NCBI GenBank assembly: GCA_016214285.1
Contig: JACROV010000052.1
Coordinates: forward strand, 1-36,570
From: Candidatus Omnitrophota bacterium
Lineage (GTDB): Bacteria; Omnitrophota; Gorgyraeia; Zapsychrales; Zapsychraceae
Length of the DNA: 36,570 nt
Reading direction: 5' to 3'
Shown here: piece after piece, positions 12,001 through 24,000 of the stretch
Layout of the letters: every line of letters begins with the position of its first letter
Numbering within the stretch: the first letter of the stretch is position 1
Program-made: the position numbers and the translations under genes
The notes under the pieces: model-generated
What the model was told of the DNA's origin: nothing
Database searches by the model: none
What the model saw: the letters and a program-made list of their open reading frames with translations, nothing else

Positions 12001-15000
12001 GTCACGCTCCAGCCGTTGGGAGCGTTAGTCAGACGTTCCAAAGCTTCTTTATTACCAATTTGCGCCAAAACGCCTAACTGCTTGGCCACGACATAAACGA
12101 TGCCCGCCGCCGCGACGAACACTGTAGCCACCGCGTACGCCCCGACGCCCACCGCGGCCGCCGCAACCGCCGCGACGCCCAAGCCGAGCAAAGTTTCGAT
12201 GGTGCCGAGGCCGGATTGGTTTTGCGTATTATCAACAATGTCGGTAGCTTTTGGTTTCTCTTCCACCTTCTCAATGCCTTGGGACGCGATGACCATATAC
12301 GCCGCTTTGCCGATGGTCCCGATATCTTCAGAGATATTGTAGTCCTGATTCCCGGAGAAAATCCTCAACCCAAAGGCGCTGTCCGTATCTTTACCTTTCA
12401 TGCTTGTCGTTGACGGATTGAGCGCGTACCCTCTGCGGAAGGCCTCCAACGCCCGGCCATAACTCATGCGCATATGGTTATACCAGCCTGTTCCAATAGA
12501 TTCCCCGGCCCCGCCGCCTAATACATGCGTACCCAGAAGATTCTTCGCATGTCCGTATTCGATATAAGAAGGACCGGATTCCGTAATGCCATTCTGCGGG
12601 CCGCGGATAGGAATCTTGGAAATCATATTAGGATGATCGCGCATATCCTGAAGATCTTCACGGTAGGCATCCAAATTATAGACTTGCGTGCTCTTGTCAT
12701 CCATGACAATGAGAGAATCAAGATAAGAGGCCTTCTTATCCATCGTAATGCCGGTCAAAGCGGCAGATTTGAACGGAAATCCGGTACGCACATAAATGAC
12801 CTTCGTTTGGACACCCGTCATGATTTTAATTAATTCACCAAGCTTTTTCCTTTGCGAAAACTCGCTTGTTGCTTCTAACGAAACTTGCGACGGTGGAATG
12901 TTATTTTCTTTATTCTTTTCTGGCTCATATTTTCCATACTTATTACTCGCCAAATAAAGAATAAATTCTTGAGGTAACCCCTGTTCCTTAACAGCTAACA
13001 TCTGTTCCACAAACCCGATACCGGTCGGATAAGAATTACCTCCAGGTGTTAACTTGCTCATGATCCACCGGCGTAATCTCCAAGCCTCTAACAGGAACCA
13101 CCGATCATTCTCGGCGTTCTCTCCCACCACATTAATCATCAAGTTATTCTCTGTTGAAGCTTTCTGCCGATCAATACCATGACGGAATATTCCGTTGGCT
13201 GTTATTTGATGCGAATGCCAGATAGTAACCCCAGATCTTGCTTCCAATTCACTCAATTTTCTTAACCAGTATTCAAACTTGGCGACTATCTTTCCACTCA
13301 CCTCATACTTGTCGTCATAGAATGTATCCAGTCGCAATCCTTTCGAATTCAACCGACCGGACAATCCTTCACCCCATCCCAAGATCATATCCGCACCCTT
13401 TTCCGCATTACCAATTGCCGGAGACTTCAGCGTAGGACCGCCAACATAAACCTGCGCCATGGTTCTTCTCTTCTCTATTTCCCTTGACTGGTCATCCATG
13501 CGATGAGTATCCCGTTCTTTGCCTTTACCTAAATATCCTTCGATCAAATTCAAATATCTCTGGGCATAAGCCTGGCTGCCTTCATCGACCGTACTGCGGA
13601 CTTCATCAAAGAGGTTCTCAACTCTTGAGACCTGATAAGATGTCATTTGCGGTTCTTGCTCTTTAAACAGTGCTTTTAATCTTCCATACTCTTTCTGAAG
13701 TCCTTTATATTCAAGATGCCCAAGCCAACGACCCAAGGCATAATAAATGAACAGCCCGGCGAGAATGAACCCTCCGGAGATTAAGAAGTCAGATGTAAAT
13801 ACCGACAAAATAGCGCCGCCTGGCCCTTCCACGCTGACCATGTGATACACCGGCACCCAGAAAAGCCAAATTAAAGCCATTAGCGATACAACATAAGACC
13901 GCACGAATACCGACTTGAGCCTGTTTTGCTGCTTATAAAGACCCAGGTATCTGTCAATGGCTTTCCACTGATTATCTGTAAAAATCGTTTCAAAAACTGT
14001 AAACAGCGTTAAATTATTGGTCTTGTTATAATTCTCCAAATCTTCCTTAAACTTATCATTTACTCCTCTAAATTCGCTGGTTAAAAGACCATCTTTATCC
14101 AAATAGTTTTTCTTAGTTAATGCTTTAACGAGGTTCTCAATATTTGTTTTTATTTCCTCTGCTATTCTTAGCTCTATTTTCTTCTTCGCTTCAGGCGTCG
14201 TTTGGTCAATACGAAGCTCTTTCCTTATTTCCTCTTCGCGCTTCTTTTTGTCTCCCCCATTGACCATAACGTCTAATAATTCCGCCGCAACAAAATCACC
14301 CCTTCCCTTAGCCTCGGTAATGGCCCCATAATTAATAAACCCTTTTCTCTTCTTGAAGAAGCCAGGCATGTTGCGGATTAAACCCGGCTTATTTATAAAA
14401 TTACGAATGGTCTTAAACTGATATGCCCAGGCCAATAACAGGACAGCACCGATAATAAATGTAACAATGGGGATATACGGGGCAAAAGGAACAAAAGTCA
14501 CTACCCCAGTCGACATCATTAATTTAAATGTCATAATCGTGGCTACCCCAGCCAGCCATGCACCAATCTTAACCGGGAGCGTCAATTTGCTGTATTTGGA
14601 TTCCGGCATATTCATGACAAATATCCCGATCAAAAGGCCCGACGTCAGGATCAAAAACGGATACAACAACAACACATTCATGAAAATAGTATTAAAACTT
14701 ATCGTAAACAGATACAGGGCAAAGAGGCCCAACCCATAACCTAACCAAGCCACTCTCATATGATGCGCCCCTTCATCTTTCATCCGTTCGCTGACATCCA
14801 CCGCCAAGTAATCCGTCTCCTTAGCCCCTGAAATCGTGAACTTCAATGTCTGGAAGATCCTCTGGCCTTGCACATGGATGACCAGCTGATAGGGGAAGCG
14901 AATCATGTCCTTGCCGCGGTTGATCAGCCAATGGCTCAACCCCTGGGTGTAACCGCCGGTAAATAATCCGACAAGAATGATGGCTGGCATAACCAACGTA

Positions 15001-18000
15001 CTAACCGCAAAGAAATTTCCTGCCGCAAATGCCACAACAGCACCTGCCAAGGCAGCCGTCTTGCTGAAAGATTTTCGATCCAAATCAGCCACAAGACCGA
15101 AGAGCGTAATCACCTGGTTGAAAAATATCCCCATGATTACCAGTAAAAGCACAACCCCCTGGAACGGCGAGAAATTGAATATGGTTGATACGGCGAGAAG
15201 GATGATCAAGTGCATCGCTGTCCGGGCACTGGTAAAGAACCGCGAGTTATTCGCCCTGACCTCTTTAGCAAACACGGAAAGTGGCCCCAACTCATTGACC
15301 TCCTGAACCACCTTATCCCCCATATTCTGCGGAAGACCGCCGGACCACCGGATAAAGGCCGACCACCAATCAGCATGCGAGAAGGTCTCGCGCATCTTGC
15401 GGGCGTAGGCCTTGGTCAATGTGAAGCGGATACTCTGGTTATCTAACCAACCGTCCAATAAACCACTAATCTTAGAGATAACCTTACTATTAATAAAGTG
15501 AAGTATTCGCTGTTCAAAAATCATCAAGACGGCCAACAGGCCGGCGATTCCATAAAGAACAGGAATCGAGAGCCCTCCAAGGCCTGTTGTCAAACACAAG
15601 ATCGCGAAAGCCAACCCCAGCGTTCTAAACGGCGTTGTCGCAAAGAGCGCTGCCGCCGATCCTAAGGCAAACCCCCAGCCAACCCGCATCAAGGAAACCG
15701 CGAGGAATAACATGTATCCGCCCGCAAGGATCTTAAAGAGGCTGCCTAGGCTGAATTGCGCCAGGAAAAACAGGTGAAATGTTTCAACCCCCAGAAACGT
15801 GCCAAACGCGACAAACCCCGCAAGGCTCGCGACATAGAAGAATATCGCTCCCAGCATGCCAGCCCATCCGCCGGTAAATATTTGTGGACGATAATGATAC
15901 CGCAAGGTCAAGGCCAGCACGGAAACCGGCCGTGTCTGGATAAAGAAGCTGCGGCCGTTTAATTTATCCAGGATATTCTTGACCATCCAAAGCGGCGCCA
16001 TTCCAAACACCGTTGTCATCCTCTGAACAAATCCCGCCTTGTCCTTTGCAAGTTTCTCCGTAATCGTTTTCGCTGTCGGTATGTTGCGGATGAATTTAGT
16101 CACTACAGCCGTCTGGATAAATGTTGTGAGGACATTGATGGCCAACGGCATGATAATGCCCAATAATTCCATAAAAGCCGTCAATCCGACCAGACCGATC
16201 AAGGCCTGCATCACCCAGACAATATAAGGAATAACCCCAACGAACATCACCGGCAAGAGTGTCCATACCTGCGATACCAGGATAAAGACCGCTGCAATCG
16301 CCGCGAGCCGGAAGCCAAAAGACAGGAAGATCAAGATCGTCGGCATCCTTAACCAGCCCCACTTTGCCTCAAAAGACCGCACGCCCTGCGCGCCAGTTAA
16401 GTCTTTAAATCTAAATGTCTTGGCCCAGTTGGCGAGGATCGCAAAAAGGAGCGCTCCGGCGACTAGCCCAACAATCCAAGCTAATAAGGTCACATGAGCC
16501 GGAATGCCAAGAATAGAAACAAGATTTAAGACAATCGATTCCTTGCCGATCAGCTCAGTGACACCGACAAGGATGGAGACGGCCAAGAAACCGTACTGGA
16601 TGAACGACCGGCCCGCACGAATGGCTAATGAATGGATTGGCCTGCCAAATAGACCTTCACGCTGTTTGAATCTCTTATAAGCACCTTCTATGCTATCCAT
16701 GAGGGATTTGTTAATGCCAAAATCGTTCTCCATTTTATCTTTAAGACCTTTCCATTCCTCCTCTATGCCCGCCACATCCTTGTCTCCAATGAGAGATTGC
16801 AGATCATTCAACCATTTAAGCCGGTCTGCGGATTCTTTCCCCACATCATATAATTTCAAAGGCGCTGGTAATGGCGCAATGGCTTTTTCTTTAAGCAATG
16901 CCTCAATGGCGTTGCTAATTCTTTGTCGCTCCTCATCATTTTGAGCATTGTCATAGGCATAGATCAATGTTCGCAACTTGCCGGCTAGCTCTTCCAGGAA
17001 GGCGTCAAACCGGGCCACGACCTGAACGCTGTCTTCCGTCAAAAAGCTGTCCTTCTTCCCGGCCTTGATATAAAACACGAGGCGCGTCGCTAAATACGCC
17101 ATTACCGCGTCAAATCCGTTGAGCCATTCTTCACTACCGGAAATAAGGGTTTTCTTTTGCTCTTCAGTCGGATTACCCCATCCCTTCACTTTCGCTCTCC
17201 AATGGATCAACAGCGCGTAGATCGGAACGACGTAAGCTAAATAATTGGCCTCCTGCACACCTTCGCTCAGGACCAAGGAATCCTTGCCTTCCTCCAAGGT
17301 ATTTAATATTCTTACTCTTTCCTGCCCATTGGCATCCTTTGTCCGCTCAAACCGCAACATGACTTTGAGGATCCTTCGCTCAATGGCCATATCCTTCTCT
17401 GCTTCCGTAAAGGCTTCTTTGGCCACGGAACTCTTGCGTTTTCTTGCTTGCAGCATTCTCTTGATAAGGCCCCAGATCGGTCCGATAAATAAAGACAGGA
17501 CAAATACAATCATGGCGACAGTGACAACCGCCCGGTCAAATGAACCGAACAATTTACCAAACACTTTATTGTCTTTAAATCGCTCATTGGTATTAAGATC
17601 TTGTTCAATCTGTTCAGCGGCCTTGAATTCGGGCCTGCCGGCAATATTTGACCGTTCAGCGATCTTTTCGCGCAATGAAGGTCCGTCAATATTTTGCCTC
17701 AATGGTATGCGGACCGGGTCGCCTGTGTTCATATCCGTATAAGAAGTCTCTTTATTTCGTAATATAACTCGCCCACCGGTTATTACGTCAATCCAGCGGT
17801 TTGTTTTATTAAACATCTGTTTGAGCACTGGCGTCACGTAACCGTTTTCTTCGACCACAATAAGACCGGTTTCGCCAATCGTCTCAATATCTCTGCCGGA
17901 GGCGTCCTTGACAGACAACGGCTTGGGATAGAACGGCCAATCCGCGTTGTAGTTGATTATCTTGGAAGAATCAACCAACGGCTTGATAAACACCGCCGTC

Positions 18001-21000
18001 GGCTGTTCGTAGCCTTCCTGGTACGCCCAGCCGCCGGCCAGATCATACATGCCCCAGCGCAACCCTTCCTTGCCCATGCGGCCGTCTTCGGTCTCATAGC
18101 GCATGGCTAGGCGGCCGCCGAACAACTCGACGGTCGTGTTGTAGGTATGCGCGATCCAGTCGCTTGTGCTCAATCCAAAGAAGTTCCGGATCTTCGCGAA
18201 CCGTCCTAACTGCATATATTTGTCCGGATCGATGCCCTTGGCAGAGTCATGACGGTACGCGAAGCTTTCGGCGGCCAGGCGCCGGTCGCCTGTTTCGGGA
18301 TAAACGGGGAAGGTCACATCCCGTGGCGCACCCATACCCCAGCCGGTTTCTTTACTGATCGCCGGGAAGGAGGATAATATCGCGCGCAATTCACCTTCTC
18401 CGCTCATGATTTCCGAACGCGCCCCGAGCGGCACTTCGAACAGGAAGTTTCCGTTGTTCTCTTTAATAAGCCCTTCCAGGAAGGCATACCGCGCATTCTC
18501 CAGTCGGCCATTAAGCGCCTTGTTCGATAAGTCGGAAGCAATGCCTCGCTTGGCATCGAAATGGAGAAGTTTGTTCTCAAGATCCGTATTATTGGAGAAG
18601 GAATAATGCTTCTCTTGACCATCAAGCATAACCATAAAGAAGGTCTTGGTCGCGATATCGTAAATACCCCATTTTAATTTGTTGTTTTTGTCCCGGCCCA
18701 GCTCAAAGATCCTGTAGAATTTCTCATAAACTCTAAGGTCCCCTGTTACGAGTTTCTCTAACCCATGTTTCTCGAATTCCGCAAATTCTTTCAGCGTCAT
18801 CACGACCGGCACGCCATCGACCGTGCCCAGGTGCGTCTCCTGGACGTTTCCGCGCGCGTCGCGGATTTCTTCATAATCCACCCGGCCGATCTTGCCGTCC
18901 TTCAAATAAAAGATCATCTCGCCGCGGTAATGGATCCTCTTCTCGCCATTAAGGAGCAGGGCGACGTCCACAGCATTGACGTCGAAGATGGGTTTCCCGT
19001 CGGCATACGTCAGCCAGCTGCGGTCGATTAAATTACCGCGGATGTATTTGATATTCCCTTCAATATATAACACCTTATCTTTGGCCACTTCCTGGGAAAC
19101 AGGCACGGCGTGCACCAGATAGGTCTCGGACTTACTGGCCAGGCCGATGACGCCGGGGATGCCCTCGTAGAACGATTCGGTCACTTCGTTGGGGATAAGA
19201 TTGCCTTCGGCATCCAGGCGGCCCTTGTAACTTTCAATGATGCGCCCGCGGCCGTCTTTGACAATCAGCCGATCGATGCCGAGGAAGTCTCTTACCATCC
19301 GGACATGCAACCTGCCGTCTTTGATGGCCTGGGTCGTCGACTCGGAATAAAGCGGGCCAAGTGCGGGGCTGACTCTCTTGTCCCCGTCCAGAACGTAAGT
19401 CGTTTCCGTCGTCGGGACCTCATACCGGCTAAAGCCGTCATATTTTGGCTCACTCTCACGCTGGCGGACAAATTTGCCGTTCTCTATTACGCCGTCGTAT
19501 TTCCTGATGAAGCGGCCATACGCGTCGTCTTCTTGCTGCCAGACCTGGCCGAAGAGCGGATTCCCCGTCTGGCTTAACACGCTGCCATCCTCCTGATCGA
19601 CACGAATGATCTTCGAGCTCTGGAGCTTGCGGCCGTCGTAAAGAAGATAGGATGCCCCTTCTTTGAGAGGATTGCGGTCCAGACCTAATGTCGCGCTGTC
19701 TTTGAAGACCGTCTTGATATCATGCCGGAAGTCTCCGGCGACTATCTCTCCGTCAAACTTCTCGGCCGTGTCGCCGCGGACGTCGATGACCTCTTCCCAA
19801 GTGAGCCAATTGTCGTTGACCTTGAAGATGCCGCTGGTCATCCGGACGGTCACTTTGCCGGTAACAGGATCGTAGGCCGTGACCTCTCCCGTTGAGAAAA
19901 GTTCGCCCTCAGCCGCGTAGGCCCGGAGAACCTCGCCATTATGCTCCATCGCATAGGTGCCGTCTTCCATAATGCGCGTCTCGGCCCGGTCCCCGATAAA
20001 GTCCGGCAGGCCCAGCGCCTCCCTGTCTGTGCCGTTGTAGAAAAACTCCGTCTTCTTATCCCTGGTCTGGCTCCACATCAATCTATCCGGCCACTTGTCC
20101 TCATCTTCTCGAGGCTCCAGGAAGGTCTTGATCCCGGTTTTGTAAACACCGCCGTCTTTATTCAAATCATCCCGCTGAACGACCAAATGCGTCTCTCCGG
20201 TTGCGCTATTGGTTTCTTCGCCGATCTCTCTGGAAACGGCCACAGGACGATCGTCAATATTCTGCGGAAGAATGAACGGCAACGGCGATTGGATCAGCGC
20301 TCTCTTCTCTGTTTCTTCTCTCGGCTTCTCCAGTTCTCTCTTCCCGGCCTCTAATGCCTCCAGGCGATGAAGAAGATCTTTGATCCTTGCCTGCTTTTGT
20401 CCCGTCGCGGGCGCCTGGGGCGCTTCCCCTCGCTCAGGAGCAATCACGGCAGGCGTCTTCTCTTTCCACAACTGCTTGAAGACATCAAAAACTTGTCTCG
20501 GGTTCCGGTCGATATCGACAAATCCCCACCATTCCTCGTTAAACTCGTTATCATAAAGCCCGCCCGAGCGAATTCCTGTCCGATCATGCTGCGAAGGATT
20601 GCCGGCCTTCCACCATTCATCCCCGAAGGTCATGAATGTGACCCCCAGGAAGACATCAGGATCGGCATTCTCGACGAGATTCTTCCAAATCGTCTCGTTG
20701 ACTTTCGCCTGCATGGCGGCATTTTCCCGGCCTGCCGCGCCGTCAAAGGCATCCGTTCCTGTCTCGGAGATATACAATTGCAGATGACCGGGGATCTCCT
20801 TGTCTCGCAGCATAGTCTTCCATTCTCTTATAACATCCGACGGATTGCCGCCGCGATAAACATTAACGCCCCAGACATCCACCGATGGCGCTTTCTTCAC
20901 GATATTCTTGCCGGGAACCTCTCCGTGCGCCGTGGCAACTTTGCGCCCGGGATCAAGGCGTTTGGCTGTCCGGGCCGCTTCTTCCAACATCTTGTACCAA

Positions 21001-24000
21001 TTATCAACATCCCCACGGAACCATTCCGGATGATAATTATATTCATTGCCGAACTCCCACATCAAAATAGCCGGATGATCTCTAAACTGCTGGATGTATG
21101 TCTTGTAGCCGCCCCTGGAAATATCCGGGCCCGCCACTTTGCGATCATCATAACTTGGGAAATTAATAATGACTTTAATGCCGTTGGCGGCCAAAGTATC
21201 CAGGAATTTCCTGGAGGTAATCGGATAGTACGTTCTGATCGTATTAGCGCCCATCTCCTTAAGTAAGGCGATATCACCCATATGCTTATCCCAATCGACA
21301 CCATCCCGTCTATCCTTGCCCTTATCTACTGCCGAATATGTCACGCCGCGAATCGGTATCATTTTATTCAGATCGTTGCCGCCTTTGCCTTCGTTCGGTT
21401 GTTCCTCGGCCTCGGCTGCAGACCCGAAAAGCCAGTCCGACACGACCCCCGCCGATTTCCTCATGTCTTCAATCTTTCCCAGCACGAAAGGCATGGTCAT
21501 CGGCACTGCCGGCGTGGTCACGGGCGGCACGACAGGAAGCATAGCCCCGGGCTGAGAACCTGGCAAAGAAGCTTGCGGCACAGACGGCTGATCATCCAAT
21601 GCCCCATTCTCCTCAAGCTCTCTTAATTCTTTCCTAAGTTTCTCCAGCTCTGTGTCTATTCTTTCTATCGCCTCCCGCCGCTGTTCTGTATCCTCCTTGA
21701 GCGGCAGCCCGCCTTTCTCATCCATGTGATAAATCTTGGACGCACCGTCTCCGACGAGAACCTCTATTTCGTTCTTGGCAAGATTGATGCGCCAGACCGT
21801 CTCGCCCTCGATATTCTTTTCGATCTGAACATGGTCTCTCATCAGCCTGTGCCGTGTCTCCGGCTCCAGAATTTGTTCCGGCAGGCGATAATACGACTTG
21901 CCGGTTTTCTCGATCAAAAGATAGCGCGGCGCGGTGAATTCGCGGATAAAGTCGCGGCCCTCAACGCCCAAAATAAGCGGCGCCTCTTTCGTTTCTTGCG
22001 AATCGTCTCCCTTGTCTTTGTAAGCAACAACGAATTTCCGCACACCCCGGATGCCTTCAATCTTCCTGGCGCGGATAGATTCATAAACGCGGCTTTCTGT
22101 CTGAACCTCGTTTCCTTCCAGCAGATTCTGAATACCTTCCTTCGTCTGTTCGACGAATCCCTCCCCGCGGACAGGAACATACCCATAACCCGTCTGAAGA
22201 TAATCAAGGACCTTGCGGATCGTCTTGACATTGGCCTCAACGATGATCGGATACTCGCTAACAAAGGTGTCACCCAGCACTTTAAATCTCTTGATCTCAT
22301 CCGGCAGGATGACCAAGGCCTTGCCGTCGCCGAGCGAGACCACGGTGCCGTCCTTGCGCGTGAAGAAAAATCCATAGCCGGCCTTATACCGGATGCCGGC
22401 CTTGGCCCTCTCCTCTTGAGGAATGTCCTTTACCGGCCGGGCCACGCTCAACTGTTGTTCGCTCAGGCCAATCAGGCTGTCCTTGAACAACCGGCCTTCA
22501 TCAAAAAAGATCGCGCCGCCGGCAAAAGGCGACTCTTCATCATAGAAAATTTGCCGGTCGCGCTCGATGGCCTTCGGGCCCGGGATGAACGTCGTCTCCG
22601 GTTTCCCGGCGACCGTCGTTGTCTCAAGCTTGCGAAATTCTTTGAGAGCCTGTGGATCGCCTTTAATCTCAACCTTAAGCCTGCCTTTCTGCGGCGTATC
22701 TTCAAAACCTAGCGGCGCGACCGTTTCATCCAGCGGATTTTGCGGGTTGTAAGGCACCGGAATGGAAAGCGGCTTCTTCCGGGCCTGCTGCAAAACGGGC
22801 AAAATCTTCGCGTAATCATCGCCGAACACCTTTGACATCGCATCCCGTGTCGCCTCCAAATTCGCCTTGACACGTATTTCCACCGGATTGCCCTGCGCCT
22901 GCTCGGCCCAACCATTCTCGATTAATTTCCTGGAGACCTCGATCCAGTCAAGCCCGATCTTCTCAACATCGGATTTGGCAACAAATCCTCTTTTGTCCTT
23001 ACCGTCGCGGGATTCCCCTGTCCACAGCCGTTTCACCGTCCCCCACAAGCCGTCGTCCTGATTTTTGTCCCCGTCATCCCTTCCGGAAAGGCTGAGCAGG
23101 TCATACTTGAACGAACCAAAACCGCCGGAGGAGTTGCTGCCGAGATCAATCTCCCAGCCATTCTGACGATAGCTGCTGTTAAGCGTCATGCTGTATTTAT
23201 CATTTTTATATTCACCGCCGACGGTAAGGTTCGTATTTTCGCCCTTATACAGCTTCACGCTGGCGTCATATTTTTCGCTGTCCTTTGTCTTGGTATAACC
23301 CGCGTCCCAATCTTTATACCCTAATTTGAATTTGGTGTACGGATCCAGGGCAACGCTTTGCTCGGCGCTGTAACGAATCTGATGGTCCTTGACCGGCTCG
23401 ACCGTGCCGTGGGCCCCGGCCGTAATGGACCTCGTCTCCTCGCCGAAGAAGAGGTTATTCATCTCCCATTGATTGAATCTCCTGAAAGAAAGGGTCAGCG
23501 AGGTGTTTTTCGCGACCTCATAATCCAGGGTGACCTTCTCCATATCAACGGTATCCTGGCTCTTAAGGGTAACGATGTCATCAAAGACCGTGTCTCCGGA
23601 ATACGAGTCTTCAATCTTCAGGCGGGCGTCGCTATCGGCGGATGAGCGGGCGATGCCGGCCTCCAGCTTCACCCTGAGCTTGGGCAGGGCGTTCGCCACA
23701 GGCGTATCCCAGTAACCCGTCACCGCGCTCGTCTTTTGCTTCCCGTCCCCGTTGACCTTGAAAACACCAAGCAGGCCGCCGTAGACGTCATCCTTGTTGT
23801 AGGTGAGGCCATCCATGACGAGGATGTAATATTCCCTGTGGTTCTCGCCTGTCGAGGAATCCTTCATCACCCAGCGATCATTCTGTATAGCGCCGGCACC
23901 GACGGAATGTCTGATATTCTCCCAGGCCTCAGGTGTGAGCTCAGTCATGACAAATACGTAGGCATTCTTGCTGGCGTCGTCGTGCTGCGCCTGGACGGTG

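Noticed and set aside
19110-22712. Plus-strand ORFs of 155, 137, 299 and 328 aa
   Set aside because: All lie antisense to clear protein sequence of the giant frame, including the glycoside hydrolase; no SD, promoter or domain support.
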